Source of the DNA: Laccaria trichodermophora | Taxonomy: Eukaryota; Basidiomycota; Agaricomycetes; Agaricales; Hydnangiaceae | NCBI GenBank assembly: GCA_018417955.1 | Contig: JACTVC010000003.1 | Coordinates: forward strand, 2,170,001 to 2,234,000 | DNA length: 64,000 nt | Direction: 5' to 3' | Part shown: positions 22,875 to 34,640 of the stretch, piece by piece | Layout: every line of letters starts with the position of its first letter | Numbering within the stretch: position 1 is the stretch's first letter | Program-made: the position numbers and the translations under genes | The notes under the pieces: generated by a model | Databases searched by the model: none | Told to the model about the DNA's origin: nothing | Seen by the model: the letters and a program-made list of their open reading frames with translations, nothing else

Positions 22875-23798
22875 AAAATCATATAACCAGATGACTTTTT
22901 TATTGAGAAAAACATAAAAAAACATGAATAAATAGGTGTCTTTGCATATATCTCAGGAAAGAAGATAGCTAGTCACATTTTGTGACCACATTGAGAAATA
23001 TAACAGCATGCTCTATAAAACTGTCACTAATTTCCTTTTTAGGTCAAATTTCCCACAGTACCAGAAACACAGCCTCTCACTTAGCTTTATTAACAAGAAT
23101 TGTAGCCCCTTTGCTTAGCTTTACAAATATATATAAATAATGTCACACAGATCATTCCTTATTGAGAAAAACACAAAATACTGAAAAAATTGGACACTTT
23201 TTGAAAATAGTCATGTATTTTGACCAATATCTGCATAAGAAAGAAGGCTAGTCAGATGATATAATCACATTTCTGGTCTATAATGTTGCTATACTATTGT
23301 AGAGGCTGTGTTCAGGGTCCAGTGTACACTTCCAAATATGGCAATCTGCCCAAATATAGCCAGAAAATGTTGTCTACAAGTTTCTTTATGTTTTCTTTAA
23401 TGTCCAGCTATTTGCTCCAAGTGCTTTTTTGTGCTGTCTCTATTTTTAGATATGGACCCTGAACACAGCCCCTTCAACACCATGGCAACAAAGAATATCA
23501 CTTTTATTTTGGGGTATTTTTTCTCATTTTCTGGGAGTTTTTACCTCATTTCTATATTTAGATATTGACCCTGAACACAGCCTCCCCAACTTACTGATCA
23601 ATATTCTGATTTTTATATATTTTTTCCCAATTTTCTAGTTATTTCCCCCAATTTTATGGCTGCTTTTTTGTTTAAGGGAAAAAGTTCCCGCGGTGATGAA
23701 AGGTAAATCAATGAATCAATCAATGAATGAATGAAAATTTTGCCTAAGTCCTCAGTTGATAAAGAATGAGTCTTACTCGTAAACTCGTAAGGACTCAT
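22875..23798 (-). mobile_element. Partial element copy F
   Basis: Has the GGACTCAT end at 23791-23798 and family body sequence, but lacks the TTGTGGGTG end. It begins with AAAATCATATAACC directly after copy B. Together B+F repeats the arrangement of D+E in the opposite orientation. Confidence 0.7.
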
Positions 23799-24143
23799 AA
23801 CTAACCATCTTCTTTCCTGAGATATATGCAAACAGGACTGTGGGAATATTTTACCATAAACAGAAAAATAGTTATAAAATTGAGAAAATTTGCTATAAAA
23901 TCAAAAAAAAACAGGAAAAATAAGAATAGTACACATTGTTGCTATGATGTTGATGGCTAGACTCAGGGTTCAGGGTCCATTTCCAAATATAGAAGAAAAC
24001 TCAGAAAATTATAAAGTGATTACATGTCATTGCATCTGATGGCATGTCAGGAGGGTGGTCACATGACCAATTTCCTAAAATAAATTTAGTGTCCACAGAA
24101 AGGACTCATACATGCCATGCAAAGCACTGGCCCACACCCACAA

Positions 24144-24957
24144 GTCAATTTATTTGTTGCTGTTGGTTCTGAGCGGCATCCAGCAAACTTGCCAGCTTTC
24201 GCAACACCATCATCATTGTCTTGGCTAGTCCAAACGTGTTTGCCGCAATCATCAGTTCTGCTTTACACTTGACAAAACGAACTTTTCAAATGATCTCCCA
24301 CATGCTATAAAGGAACTTGCTTTTCACAGGACACGCACTAGATCGTTCGGACTTTACTTTTACACACGAGGAGCATCGTCTTGGCCAGGCCAAACGGGTT
24401 ACTTGTTTGTGTCCAGTCCTTACACTTGAGGTGCATGTCTTGGCCAGGCCAAACGTGTTACTTGTCTCGTGTCCAGTTTCTGACTTGCGTCCAGCTTCTG
24501 CGACTACTGTCGGCATCTTTCTGCGATCTAAAGGCAATCTTGACAGTTCATTTCAAACGAACGTTCAAACGTTCACATCACAAACAACTACTATCGTCTT
24601 GGCCAGTCCAAACGTGCTTGTTGTGTCGTCTTCTGGATCGTATCTTTGCTCAATTATTCGGGCATCTCATTATAACTATACATCGTCTTGGCCAGTCCAA
24701 ATGTGTCGCTCAATTTGTGCATAGTTCCTGTCACCGTTATATCCATCTTTTCGTCACCTAAACGTGTCAGTCCTCAGTACATCTTCAATCGATCAAATAA
24801 TGGATCGCTTCACCTAGTATGTCAGGATTTTCATTGATAAGAAGACTTGGACTCACGGATATTAGTAAACATTCCCGTTTTCCGACTGCACGTACATCGG
24901 GCTGCCGCGGTGTATTCCAACAGTATTGTCATACCTGGAGTAGCATTTTAGTTAAAG
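24144..24957 (+). promoter_or_regulatory. Upstream region with five dyad motifs
   Basis: Copies of TCTTGGCYAGKCCAAACG near 24218, 24380, 24438, 24597 and 24685, all facing the gene at 24958. Two have the fully symmetric TTGGCCAGGCCAA. The last is about 255 bp from the ATG. This position and orientation repeat what is seen at 14341-14635. Confidence 0.5.
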
Positions 24958-27517
24958 ATGAACGCACATATGTTCTATCCTATGCTCAACACTAATGGCC
25001 TCTCAATTGATCACTGTTACTATAGCCCGATTGATCATTCTCGAGGGCGCTTGCAGTCTGTCAATGGTATAATGTTCTATTCACCAAACTGTTCAGATAC
25101 TGTTAGCGCTCCACGTCCCAGTCCTGATCGCGAGTCGAACAGCCTCGTCATCAATTACCACAATGATCTGTCCTCCTTGGTCAATGATCCTCAGTGGTGG
25201 ACAGCAAATTTTGGTTGGCTGTCCTTTACACCTAAAAGGCCTTTCTTTGGTGGTGGTCTACTGGGGCAACTGGCAGACATACGTATTGAGGAAATCGAGG
25301 GAAAGTATTCAATGCCTGAAGACTTGATAAATAGCTGGACAAAGCTTGAATACATAATTCACAGTGTCATCGTGATATTGGGGGGCGTGTACAGAATACC
25401 TTCTATCGGTCCTGCCTATCCTGCAGCCAGAGGATATCAGAGGCAACATGCTTATCGATCAGTAGCACATCGGGAAGCCTGGGCTTCTCATGATATATTT
25501 GTGCTGTGGATTGGCCTATTATCGTTCTTAATAGCAGGAGCAGATAGCTTATCGCAAAAGGGCTATGAATGGCCTTCTCTTCTCGAGAATCATTTGCAAT
25601 TTCATCCTGCCATTGCTGATTTAATTTGGGCATCTGACCTTGGCACGTTCTCACATGAAGTTCAGCGTGTTGGAGCGTTTATCTATCTTACCAAAGATGA
25701 CATCGAAAAGACTCACCAACCTTCTGTTCGCTGGCTAATTGCTCACAACATTCCGATCTGGTATCAATGGGATGTGGACGAAATAGAGTGGGCAAAGCAT
25801 GACCCAATATTTGCTCAATTTGGTCCCCCGCAAAGTGGTGGAATACCAGAGTCATCTGCAAATCCTCTCGGCTCTCCGGCAACAACCACAGTCAAAACAA
25901 TCACTTGGAGAGAATTCTTTGAAAGACGTGAGGAAAATCGTCCCCATCTTTTAAGTCTGGAGACAGCATTGGAGTGTGAAAGACGCTTGAATCGAGAACG
26001 AAATCCACCCATAAAATCTGCAAAGATTTTTGTATGGGACTGTGACCCTGAACTCCCTGGTCGAGAAGAAGTCCTTGCTAGTGAACGTATCAAGACTTTG
26101 GAGGAATATGGCCCTGAACAGAAACGATATGATTCCTATTGGAATGAATGGGATTGTTGTTTTGAATTTGGAAGGTTCCGTACTCCATCTCCAGATGAAA
26201 TGGAAGATGAGCACATGGATATGGCCCCCTCTGCAGATCAACAAGCTTCTGAATATGATATTGATTTCATCCCTCGTGAACAACGATGCCCAACCCCTCT
26301 ACCTGATGATCTGTATGAGCAAACAGATGTACCCCCTGATATCTTTCAAGATGGCCCCCAGTCAACAATCGCTGGCTTAATTTCAGAAGTACAGGAGACC
26401 TTGACCCTTCACTATGGCATGGTTCTGCCAGATCTTAACCAAGCCAATCATAAGAAGGTTTCAGACAAAGAGAAGAAATTCTGGCTGCGGTGGATTGGAG
26501 TTTGTGAAGAGAAAAAGCTTGAATCTGTTGTTTCTCATTTCTGGCCAACTGCACGGGGCCCTTTTTTTGTTGAATTTACACGTCAAATTCTCAAAGGGCA
26601 GCAAATCATCTCTGATCTTGAACTTCCAAAATCTTCTTTTCGTGAACACCTTGATTCTATTGCCTTGTACAGAAATTCTGACACCGATGTACCAGCGAAA
26701 TGGCTCTACGTATTTTTATTCAATAAAGTCACAGTTCGCTGGAGGCTAGCTGTAACAACAGCCTCTGATGCGTTGCTGGTTTGCCGTCTTGATGCTCAAT
26801 TTCTGGATGTAGATATTGCACGTTTCTTGGCATTACGTGGGATTCCATTCCGCACTTTGCTGACTGAGCCGCTTATGCCGTGCTCAATATTGTACCCCAA
26901 TGTTGAGTTATTTCTTCCACAGCGTCCTGCCGGATACCGCTTTACCAAATTGGATTATGAGGCATATCTGCAATGTCGATCACGAATTCTTCGACGTCCC
27001 CGCGTATGGGCAGCTATTCTTCGTGGTGGTTTTTTGTGGCAATTGACAATTGGAAGCATGAGCATAGATGAGTTGTTGGAAGGACCTGTTGGAGGAGGAA
27101 GCCTTCTTGTTGTCGACAATAGCAAAGGATATCTGCCGCTTCTCGATGATAAGCTGACTCATAATGAAATGGACTGGATCTGTGGAATGTATGTGTGCTC
27201 AACAGGTATGTTTCTTATTAAAAACTCTTCACTTTCTGAATTTTCTGTGAAATCAAGGAGTTGCCAAAGTATATTCCAACAAATCATGGTGGCCACCTTA
27301 CAACATCTTTGACAACAACAATGCATGTGAAAGTTATGGTCACTGGAATGAGATGTTGGAATCAACATACGTTAAACGCTTGCAAGATATTCGTTTGGGT
27401 GCAGCTCAACCTCTTACAGTATCAGATTGGAGGAATAAGCTCAAAGGACATAAGGAAACATGGGAACTTAAATCTATGAGGGAACAGCGAGCTACAGCCT
27501 TTTTTGATCATGCATAA
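24958..27517 (+). CDS. Intact two-exon gene of unknown function, 835 aa
   Basis: Exon one 24958-27205 and exon two 27258-27517 (TAA), joined across a GTATGT...TCAAG intron of 52 bp in phase 1, giving 835 residues. No frame breaks. The N-terminal part (about 80-250) has an aromatic-rich block (PQWWTANFGWLSFTPKRP) and QHAYRSVAHREAWASHD. Residues 250-330 include VRWLIAHNIPIWYQWD. Residues 340-480 are charged and of low complexity (EMEDEHMDMAPSADQQ). Residues 490-700 include EKKFWLRWIGVCEEK and DIARFLALRGIPFRT. The C-terminal segment reads SNKSWWPPYNIFDNN and TVSDWRNKLKG. There is no signal peptide or clear membrane segment. The Trp-rich, charged profile resembles lineage-specific multi-copy proteins of mushroom genomes, but I cannot name the family. 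It is flanked on both sides by 1.1-kb elements. Confidence 0.75.
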
Positions 27518-27651
27518 TAGTATACATGCAAGCGAAAATCAAAGAGAGTGAGAAGACATCTGAATTTGTGTACATATAGGTCATGTGTTGTTATGAATAT
27601 AAGTGCTTGTTTGTCCAGTCACATGAAGGTTCAAGTTCAATTGCGTAAGTT

Positions 27652-28761
27652 ATGAGTCCTTACGAGTTTACAAGTAAGACTCATTCTTTATCAACTGAGG
27701 ACTTAGGCAAAATTTTCATTCATTCATTCATTGATTCATTGATTTACCTTTCATCACCACGGGAACTTTTTCCCTTAAACAGAAAAGCAGCCATAAAATC
27801 AGGAGAAATGGCAAGAAAAATGGCAAAAAATATGTAAAAAATCAGAATATTGCTTAGTAAGTTGGGGAGGCTGTGTTCAGGGTTCAGGATCAATATCTAA
27901 ATATAGAAACCAGCTAAAAGTTGCCAGAAAATCACAAAGAAATACTCAAAAATTAAGAGGGATCTTCTCTGTTGCCATGGTGTTGAAGGGGCTGTGTTCA
28001 GGGTTCAGGGTTCATATCTAAATATAGAACAAAGTAAGAAAAATGGGGAGCAAATTAGAAAAAAATAAGTAAAAAAATAAGAATGATACTTTTTCTGTTG
28101 CCATGATGAAGAGAGGCTGTGTCCAGTGTTCAGGGTCCATATTTAAATATGGAAAATTAAGATAATTATGTAATAATATCATTATATTATGCAATATGAC
28201 TATATCATCAGACAAGTCTTCTTGCTCTTTGAGATATTGGTTAAAATTGCATGACAATTTCCAAAAAGTGTCCAATTTTTTCAGTATTTTGTGTTTTTCT
28301 CAATGAGGAATGGTCTGCATGACATTATTTATACATATTTGTAAAGGTAAGGAAAGGGGCTACAATTTTTGTTAATGGAGCTAAGTGAGAGGCTGTGTTT
28401 CTGCCACCGTGGGAATTTTAACCCAAAAAGGAAATTGATCACAGATATATAGAGCATGCTATTATATGTCACAAAATATAACCAACCATCTTCTTTCTTG
28501 ACATAATGACTCTGGGAATATTTTACTATAAACAGAAAAATAGTTATAAAATTGGAAAAAATTGCTATAAAATCAAAAAAAAAAAAAGGAAAAATAAAAA
28601 TAGTACACATTGCTGCTAAAATATTGATGGCTAGGCTCAGGGCTCAGGGTCCATTTGCAAATATAGAACAAAACTCAGAAAATCATAAAATGATTACATA
28701 AATTCAGAGTCCATAGGAAGGACTCATACATGCCATGCAAAGCACTGGCCCACACCCACAA
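27652..28761 (+). mobile_element. 1.1-kb hairpin-ended element, copy C (complete)
   Basis: ATGAGTCCTTACGAG (27652) to ACCCACAA (28761), 1110 bp, with GTT immediately outside both ends (27649-27651 and 28762-28764). Uninterrupted, so it is the best reference copy. It has a (CATT)n stretch at about 27718-27745, internal TCAGGGTTCAGG repeats and no ORF of note. Confidence 0.85.
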
Positions 28762-28793
28762 GTTTTTCATTCTTCTTTCTTGATCTTACCATC

Positions 28794-30425
28794 ATGCATA
28801 CTACACGAGCCATTGCTTTCTTCATTATGCTTCTTATCCTCATCGGCATATCTCTGATTTTCAACGCACATCATTTGCTTGATGACTCCTGTCATCACTT
28901 CAAACCATATATAGAGATTGGAAACAATCCGAGCCTTTTAGCATTTTTTGCTCAACCAGCTGCATTGGTTGAGAGGCATGGCCTATTGGCACCAGACTAC
29001 CATAATCGTAGTCATGATACGGCACATGTCAATGACACATACATTCAATTGCAAGGATTGAATGAGGCACAGATAAAGTACACATACATTCAATTGCAAG
29101 GATTGAATGAGACACACAGAAAGTACAGATACATTTTGCAGGGATTGAATAGAGCACATACGCTTTACACATACCTTCGATCGCAAGGATGGAATGAGAT
29201 ACAAGTTCAATTTACCAATATCACGAAGATTAGAATCACAAATCTATCCAACGCCTTACCATCATTTCCCTCTATATGTTGGATGATACTGAATGCTCTG
29301 CTTGAATATGTGCATCTCACAATACCATATATCTTACACACCTGTATACTTGCCTATCTGTGTTCAAACGATACACCTTCTCGGTTGTGTGTGGCCTTAT
29401 GGTGTCGATTTCAACAGCATTGCATGCTGAAACATGAATACCGTAACTTGATTAAAAAATTATTGAGATTACAAGGCTCTTATAAGCTTCTCTCTTATTT
29501 CTTCATATTCTCTTTTAGCCTTCAATTCATGTTATTTCATAGATCAGTTCAATCTGTAGATGTCTTCAGGTCTGTGGGTTATGAATCTTGGTCATCTATA
29601 TCAATTTGGTATACTTATGAACTCCCATTGTCTAATAGACTGCTTAGTTCACTAGAAGCTAACTCTAGTTACCTCCATTCAATAACCCATTGGTATGGCT
29701 GTTATTGCCATGAACCTATGATTACTATACTACCTCAACAAACTGCTGGTGGAAAAAAACTTACAACATTTGAGAGCCTCAAACCATATATTACATCTGA
29801 CACACCATCATCCAGTATGAAATTGGAGGGGTCAGTCAAATATAAATTTGTTGATCAACTTGTCTTACAGGCTGCAAGAGCTGAGTTGCGTAAAAACCCA
29901 GAGCTATTGATTTGTCATACTCCCTTAGAGATTTTGAAAGACTCTATTACTATTGGACAGGCAAAAGCAATTGCAAAAAAGCACCATGTATCAGTATTTG
30001 CTAGAGCTCCAGTCACTGAAGTGATGGAACTGTTATCTCAACATATGTGCACCTCACATTGTGCCCATTATTATACCCTATTTTCTCCTGAAAATCCTGC
30101 CCTTACAACTACAGAACGTAAAGTAAGATGGTATAAGGGATTGAGTAAAAGTGATCGTAAAAAAGTCAACAAAGTTGGGTTGTCCAAGTGTAAAACCAAG
30201 TCAACCTTCAAAAATAACCATTCTATTGAAAACAAAAATTCATATATAATGTCAAAAAATGTAATATTTCCTCCAAAGCCACCCTCTGAAAAATTAATTC
30301 ACAAAATTATAACTGGGTTTTGTAGAGGCACTCATCCTTCAAACTTAATTGAAGCTGGGTGTGCAGCATGTGGCCAGCTCACAAGAGTTGTGGATATGAT
30401 AGATCGCAGTGAAGTTACTTGTGTT
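28794..30425 (+). pseudogene. Helitron-type N-terminal protein fragment, 3'-truncated
   Basis: An open frame starts at ATG 28794 with a hydrophobic segment (AIAFFIMLLILIGISLIF, residues 7-24). It then has four tandem 15-residue repeats at residues 82-140 (TYIQLQGLNEAQIKY and variants). From residue 340 on the pattern matches, from memory, the region before the Rep/helicase part of basidiomycete Helitron proteins: ARAELRKNPELLICHTP, VRWYKGLSKSDRKKVN, FPPKPPSEKLIHKIITGFC, then GCAACGQLT. It stops being homologous at about 30417, where element X begins, so Rep (HUH) and helicase motifs are missing. The frame runs on to 30557 inside the element, which I do not count as gene. The call rests on remembered similarity. 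Confidence 0.5.
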
Positions 30426-31900
30426 AAAGGCCATTGCAAGCATGGCAGAAACGAGTCCTCTTTTGCAAAGGCAATAGAAACCAATTTCTATTTTTTCTTC
30501 TTTTTTCTGTTATTCTGGGTACATTTTTATCACACACAAGTAAATCTTTCTATATAAGTCTTCTTCTGGACTCTAAACAAATTACCCCAGCATCATCACC
30601 ATCAATAAAAAACATTTCTATTGTTTTTTGCTTATTTTCTGATTATATGCAGATAGATTACCATATTTGGAAGTCTACCCTAGAGCCTGAAAGTGTTACC
30701 CATCATCATTACTAACAATAAGCACCATCCTTTAATTTTCACTGATCTTCTTGACATTTTATGACTATTTTTTAATGGATTACCATATTTGGATGTCTGC
30801 TCTGTACCCTGAACACTTTAGCAAACTTATACTACAAAGTTGACTGATATACAATAAAAGACTGCAGATGTCAGACATAGACTACAAAGTTAGATTATCT
30901 CTGCAAGAGGAGCACTTTACAGTGTAGGGCTACAACTTCCATTTGTTGACTATTTTTTGTAAGTGGTCATATGACCATTATCCCAACATCCCATTACATG
31001 GGCCCTAATAGACAAAATTATTCTTTGCTTAGTTTTCTCTAGTTTTTGGTTAAAGTAGATGATATTTTCTTTTTGGTATGGACTCTGAAGGTAGTGCCTG
31101 ACATTCTACATACCATTCAAACTTTTTTTCAATTTTTCCACTATTTTCCCATGTTTTTTTGAATCTATTACTATATTTGGAACTGGACCCTTGACCCTGA
31201 CAACATTACCAAACATTATCATAACAATGAGCACCATCCACTATTTTTTTCTGATTTTTTGCCTATTTTCTGGCTATTTTTTGTTATATTACCATATTTG
31301 GAACTAGACTCTGGACCCTGACAATGTTACCCAATGTTATCACTAGCAATAAGCACCATCCCCCATTTTTTCCCTATTCTTGACTATATTACTCTATTTG
31401 GAACTAGAATCTGGACTCTGACAATGTTACTCAATGTTATTACTAGCAATAAGCACCATCCTCCATTTCTTTCTGATTTTCTAACAGTTTTCTGGCTTTT
31501 TTTGGATATATTACCATATTCAGAAGTGGACCCTGACAACATTACCCAATGTTATCACTGCAATGGGCACCATCCCCCATTTTTTTCTGATTTTATAGCT
31601 ATTTTCTAGCTATTTTTGGGTTTATATTACTCTATTTGGAACTAGACTCTGGACCCTGACAATGTTACCCAAGGTTATGTCTGGCAATAAGCACCATCCC
31701 TCATTTCTTTCTGATTTTTTGGCTATTTCTGGTTATATTACCATATTGGGACTAGCCTCTGAACTCTGACAACATTACCCAAGGTTATCACCACTATCCT
31801 CCATTTTTTTCTGATTTTCTGGCTATTTTTGGCTATTTTACCATATTTGGAAATGTACCCTGGACCCTGAAAACAACCTCCAACATCATTACCAACAGTA
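30417..31900 (+). mobile_element. Element X, inverse relative of Y: end plus minisatellite body
   Basis: Begins ACTTGTG...GGCCATTGCAAGCATGGCAGAAACGAGTCC, the reverse complement of the right end of Y. Next comes a 1.3-kb array of ~110-bp units with ACCATATTTGGAA cores (about 30660, 30780, 31167, 31291, 31840). The opposite end is probably at 33859 or 36699; pairing is unresolved because another CACAAG-type end lies at 33209. Confidence 0.6.
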
Positions 31901-32880
31901 AGCACCATCAAATTTTATGGGAGAAAGACAAGATTTGGTCCACATTTATTGCTATTTTTCAGTTGGACAAATGCTGAGTGCCTTAAATGGAAATTTACCA
32001 TGGACCCTGAAAGTGTTTCCAAATGTTGTCACCAACAGTGAGCACCATCAGTCATTTTCTTTTGATTTTGTGCTCATTTATTGCTATTTCTTCATTGAAA
32101 AAGCTTGCATTAACTTGATTTGTGCAAATATATGCCTATGTGTGCATATGGATTTTATTACATAATATACCTAACAATAGACTATATTTTTTTCTTGGTG
32201 TTTTATTTCATTCAATTTAGATTTTATCTTGGTGAGCTTCAGACTCTTCTTTATATAAGTATGTTTATTCAGACTTTGACCTTATTACATAATATGTCTC
32301 AATGAATTGTATACAATCATGATCCCTGAAATTTTACATTTTTTGTGTGTTTTACTTCATCTGAATTGGACTTGATTTGGTAAAGTTACACATTTTTCTT
32401 TAGGCAATGCTGGTACTCAAAAGCAATGACACACAAACATTTTCTGATCATTTGATGGGGAACAATTTTGTGTGTCATAGTAGATCTCAGATCAGTTACC
32501 ATTTTCAGTAATAAATAAAGATTCATGATCTATTTCCTTTCTAAACAATCTTTCCCACAATCTAAAAATGCAGGGGAGGCAAATCTCAGGGGGTACATCT
32601 TAGATCTCATCTCTCATCTCTTGTCCTCTTGGCATCACAGATTCTGATGATGCATGAAACTTCCCCCCATCAAACAATCAGGGAATGTTCATGCATCATA
32701 GAATCTTGAGCTTTTGTACCAAGGCTGTGCAACTTCAGAAGTATTCATCATAGATTCCAATGACACATCAAATGATTAGGAAATGTTCATGCATCATCAA
32801 TTCTGGCTCTTCACTCCAAGGCTGTCCAAATTCAGGGCACCCTGTCTTTTGCTGTGCTTTCATTGTCTTTTGCTGTGCAC
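31901..32880. other. A/T-rich spacer, no gene seen
   Basis: A few more diverged minisatellite units (to about 32100), then low-information sequence. A CATCATAGATTC-type phrase is repeated near 32640, 32690 and 32750. No protein-like reading frame was found. Confidence 0.5.
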
Positions 32881-32902
32881 TTTGTCATCTTGTGCTCTTT
32901 GT

Positions 32903-33090
32903 TGTCTTGGCCAGTCCAAATGATTCATGCAATGTATCTACCACATATTGTCTGTTTCCTTTGCATGCTTGTTGTTGTCTTGGCCAGTCCAAACACTTCA
33001 AGTCCCATGTGTCTACCATATTCGTCTCACAGCAATACATCCACACCAACTCTGCATGCCCATTGTCATCTTGGCCAGTCCAAACAGTTT
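32903..33090 (+). repeat. Dyad-motif cluster (3 copies)
   Basis: TCTTGGCCAGTCCAAA at about 32905, 32980 and 33068. The preceding strings TGTTG, GTTG and CATTG are alike, and the units are spaced 75-88 bp apart. No gene follows. A CACAAG-type element end begins at 33209. Confidence 0.75.
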
Positions 33091-33208
33091 GAGCATGAAG
33101 AACCTACCACAATTGTCTTGTGGAGTAATCTGCTGGATTATCCAATCCTGCTATTTCCTCTTTGTTGGCACATGCTAAGCACCAAGATCCAAGCATGTAG
33201 ATTCAGTT

Positions 33209-33859
33209 ACTTGTGCAAGAGGGCCATTGCACGCATGGCAGATACGAGTCCTTTTTATATTCAGGAAGCTACAATGCAGCACCACAACATTCACATTTTT
33301 GATTATTTAGGAAACTAGTCATGTGACCACCTCCTGAAAGCCCATCAGATTTATACCCATTAACTATATATATATAGTATTGCTATTTTACATTGGATAA
33401 AGTGTATATTTCCATTTACCTACAGAGAGTACCTACATATACATTGAAAGCAACAACCAGTATTATCCTCCATTTTTCTCTAAATTTTTCCAGTCTTTTA
33501 TAGTTAATTTCAAGTAGATTACTACATATGGAAAGTTCTCCTGGACTCTGACCATGCTCCCCAATATTGCACAAGCAGTAACTTTCCCTCAATTTCTTAT
33601 TGCTATTTTTAACTCAAAAAGTGCAAATAACCTCAGTTGAAAATATGCTATGTAACATTGTCATCAATAGTGCACATTGCCCCCCATTTGTTTCTGATTT
33701 GTCTTCTATTTTTATTGCTATATTTCCTTTCAGGAAACGTTCATTATTCTACATCATCAAACCATCAATTTTTATGGGAGAATAGTGTTAGAGGTAGTAA
33801 AAAAATCCTTGAGAAAAGAGGGTAATAAACTAGTGTTTTTATAAACTCAGAGGACTCAT
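33209..33859 (+). mobile_element. Left end (33209) and right end (33859) of hairpin-ended element(s)
   Basis: 33209 starts ACTTGTGCAAGAGGGCCATTGCACGCATGGCAGATACGAGTCC, like the start of X. 33840-33859 ends ATAAACTCAGAGGACTCAT, like the end of Y. They may be a short 650-bp copy nested in a longer 30417-36699 copy, or ends of two different elements. Confidence 0.5.
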
Positions 33860-34640
33860 AACATCATTGCTGACAATGAGCACCATATTCCAATTTTCTC
33901 TAATTTTTGTGCTATTTTCTTTCATTTGAGAAAATGCACCTGGGACCCTTGAAACACCTCCAACATATCTTGTGGATAAGATTCAGACCAATGGACCAGA
34001 AGTCAAGTAGTGATTTGTGGTTGGTGGCAGATGTCTCATCTACAATGAACACTGGAATGAATGCTTCCACTACCTATACAAAGTTGCCACCCATCCCCTG
34101 GTGCATAACACCATCAACATCAAATGCATCCTCATGTACATGGTAGACATGATCCTGCAGCATTAAAACACAAAGCTGCATAGGAAGACACCACAATGGC
34201 TTAACATGGTAAGCAAATGCAAGTGGATCAACACTGTTGTTCATTTTATCACAGGGCTTCTTTGCCTCATGGACAGCACTGTCATATACGCCTGCACATT
34301 GAACTGTCCTAAGGATTGAGTGACTGGTTTACAGAAGGCAGAATACAATGTAATCAATTCATGGTGCTTTGCAGGGTAGGCAGATTAATACAATGTAATA
34401 CAATAAATTGTTAAACAACAATTCAGAAAACGTCTCCTCAATCCTGAAGTAGTAAAAGAGTTGTATATTGTCCAAGGCATAATACTGGGCAAACCTGAAG
34501 ATATGACCAGGAATGCATGCACCAACTAAAAATAACAAAGAGGAATATGTAGGGGGTGCTGCCATTGAACAGACTGGTGTTAAAGGTGTGAAGGGTACTC
34601 ACTGCTATTCTACTACTTGCACACATGTAGTAGTATCAAA
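33860..34640. other. Spacer, no gene seen
   Basis: No convincing coding sequence, tandem repeat or end motif was found. Confidence 0.4.

Larger units (their letters stand above)
20953..24143 (+). mobile_element. Element copy D, interrupted by nested copies B and F
   Basis: Begins ATGAGTCCTTACAAG at 20953 and ends ACCCACAA at 24143. Positions 21760-23798 are a nested insertion. It has AAC on both sides (21757-21759, 23799-23801), and the flanks AAATATAAC and TAACCATC rejoin to the sequence seen uninterrupted in copy A. Without the insertion the copy is about 1.15 kb, the family size. Confidence 0.8.
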
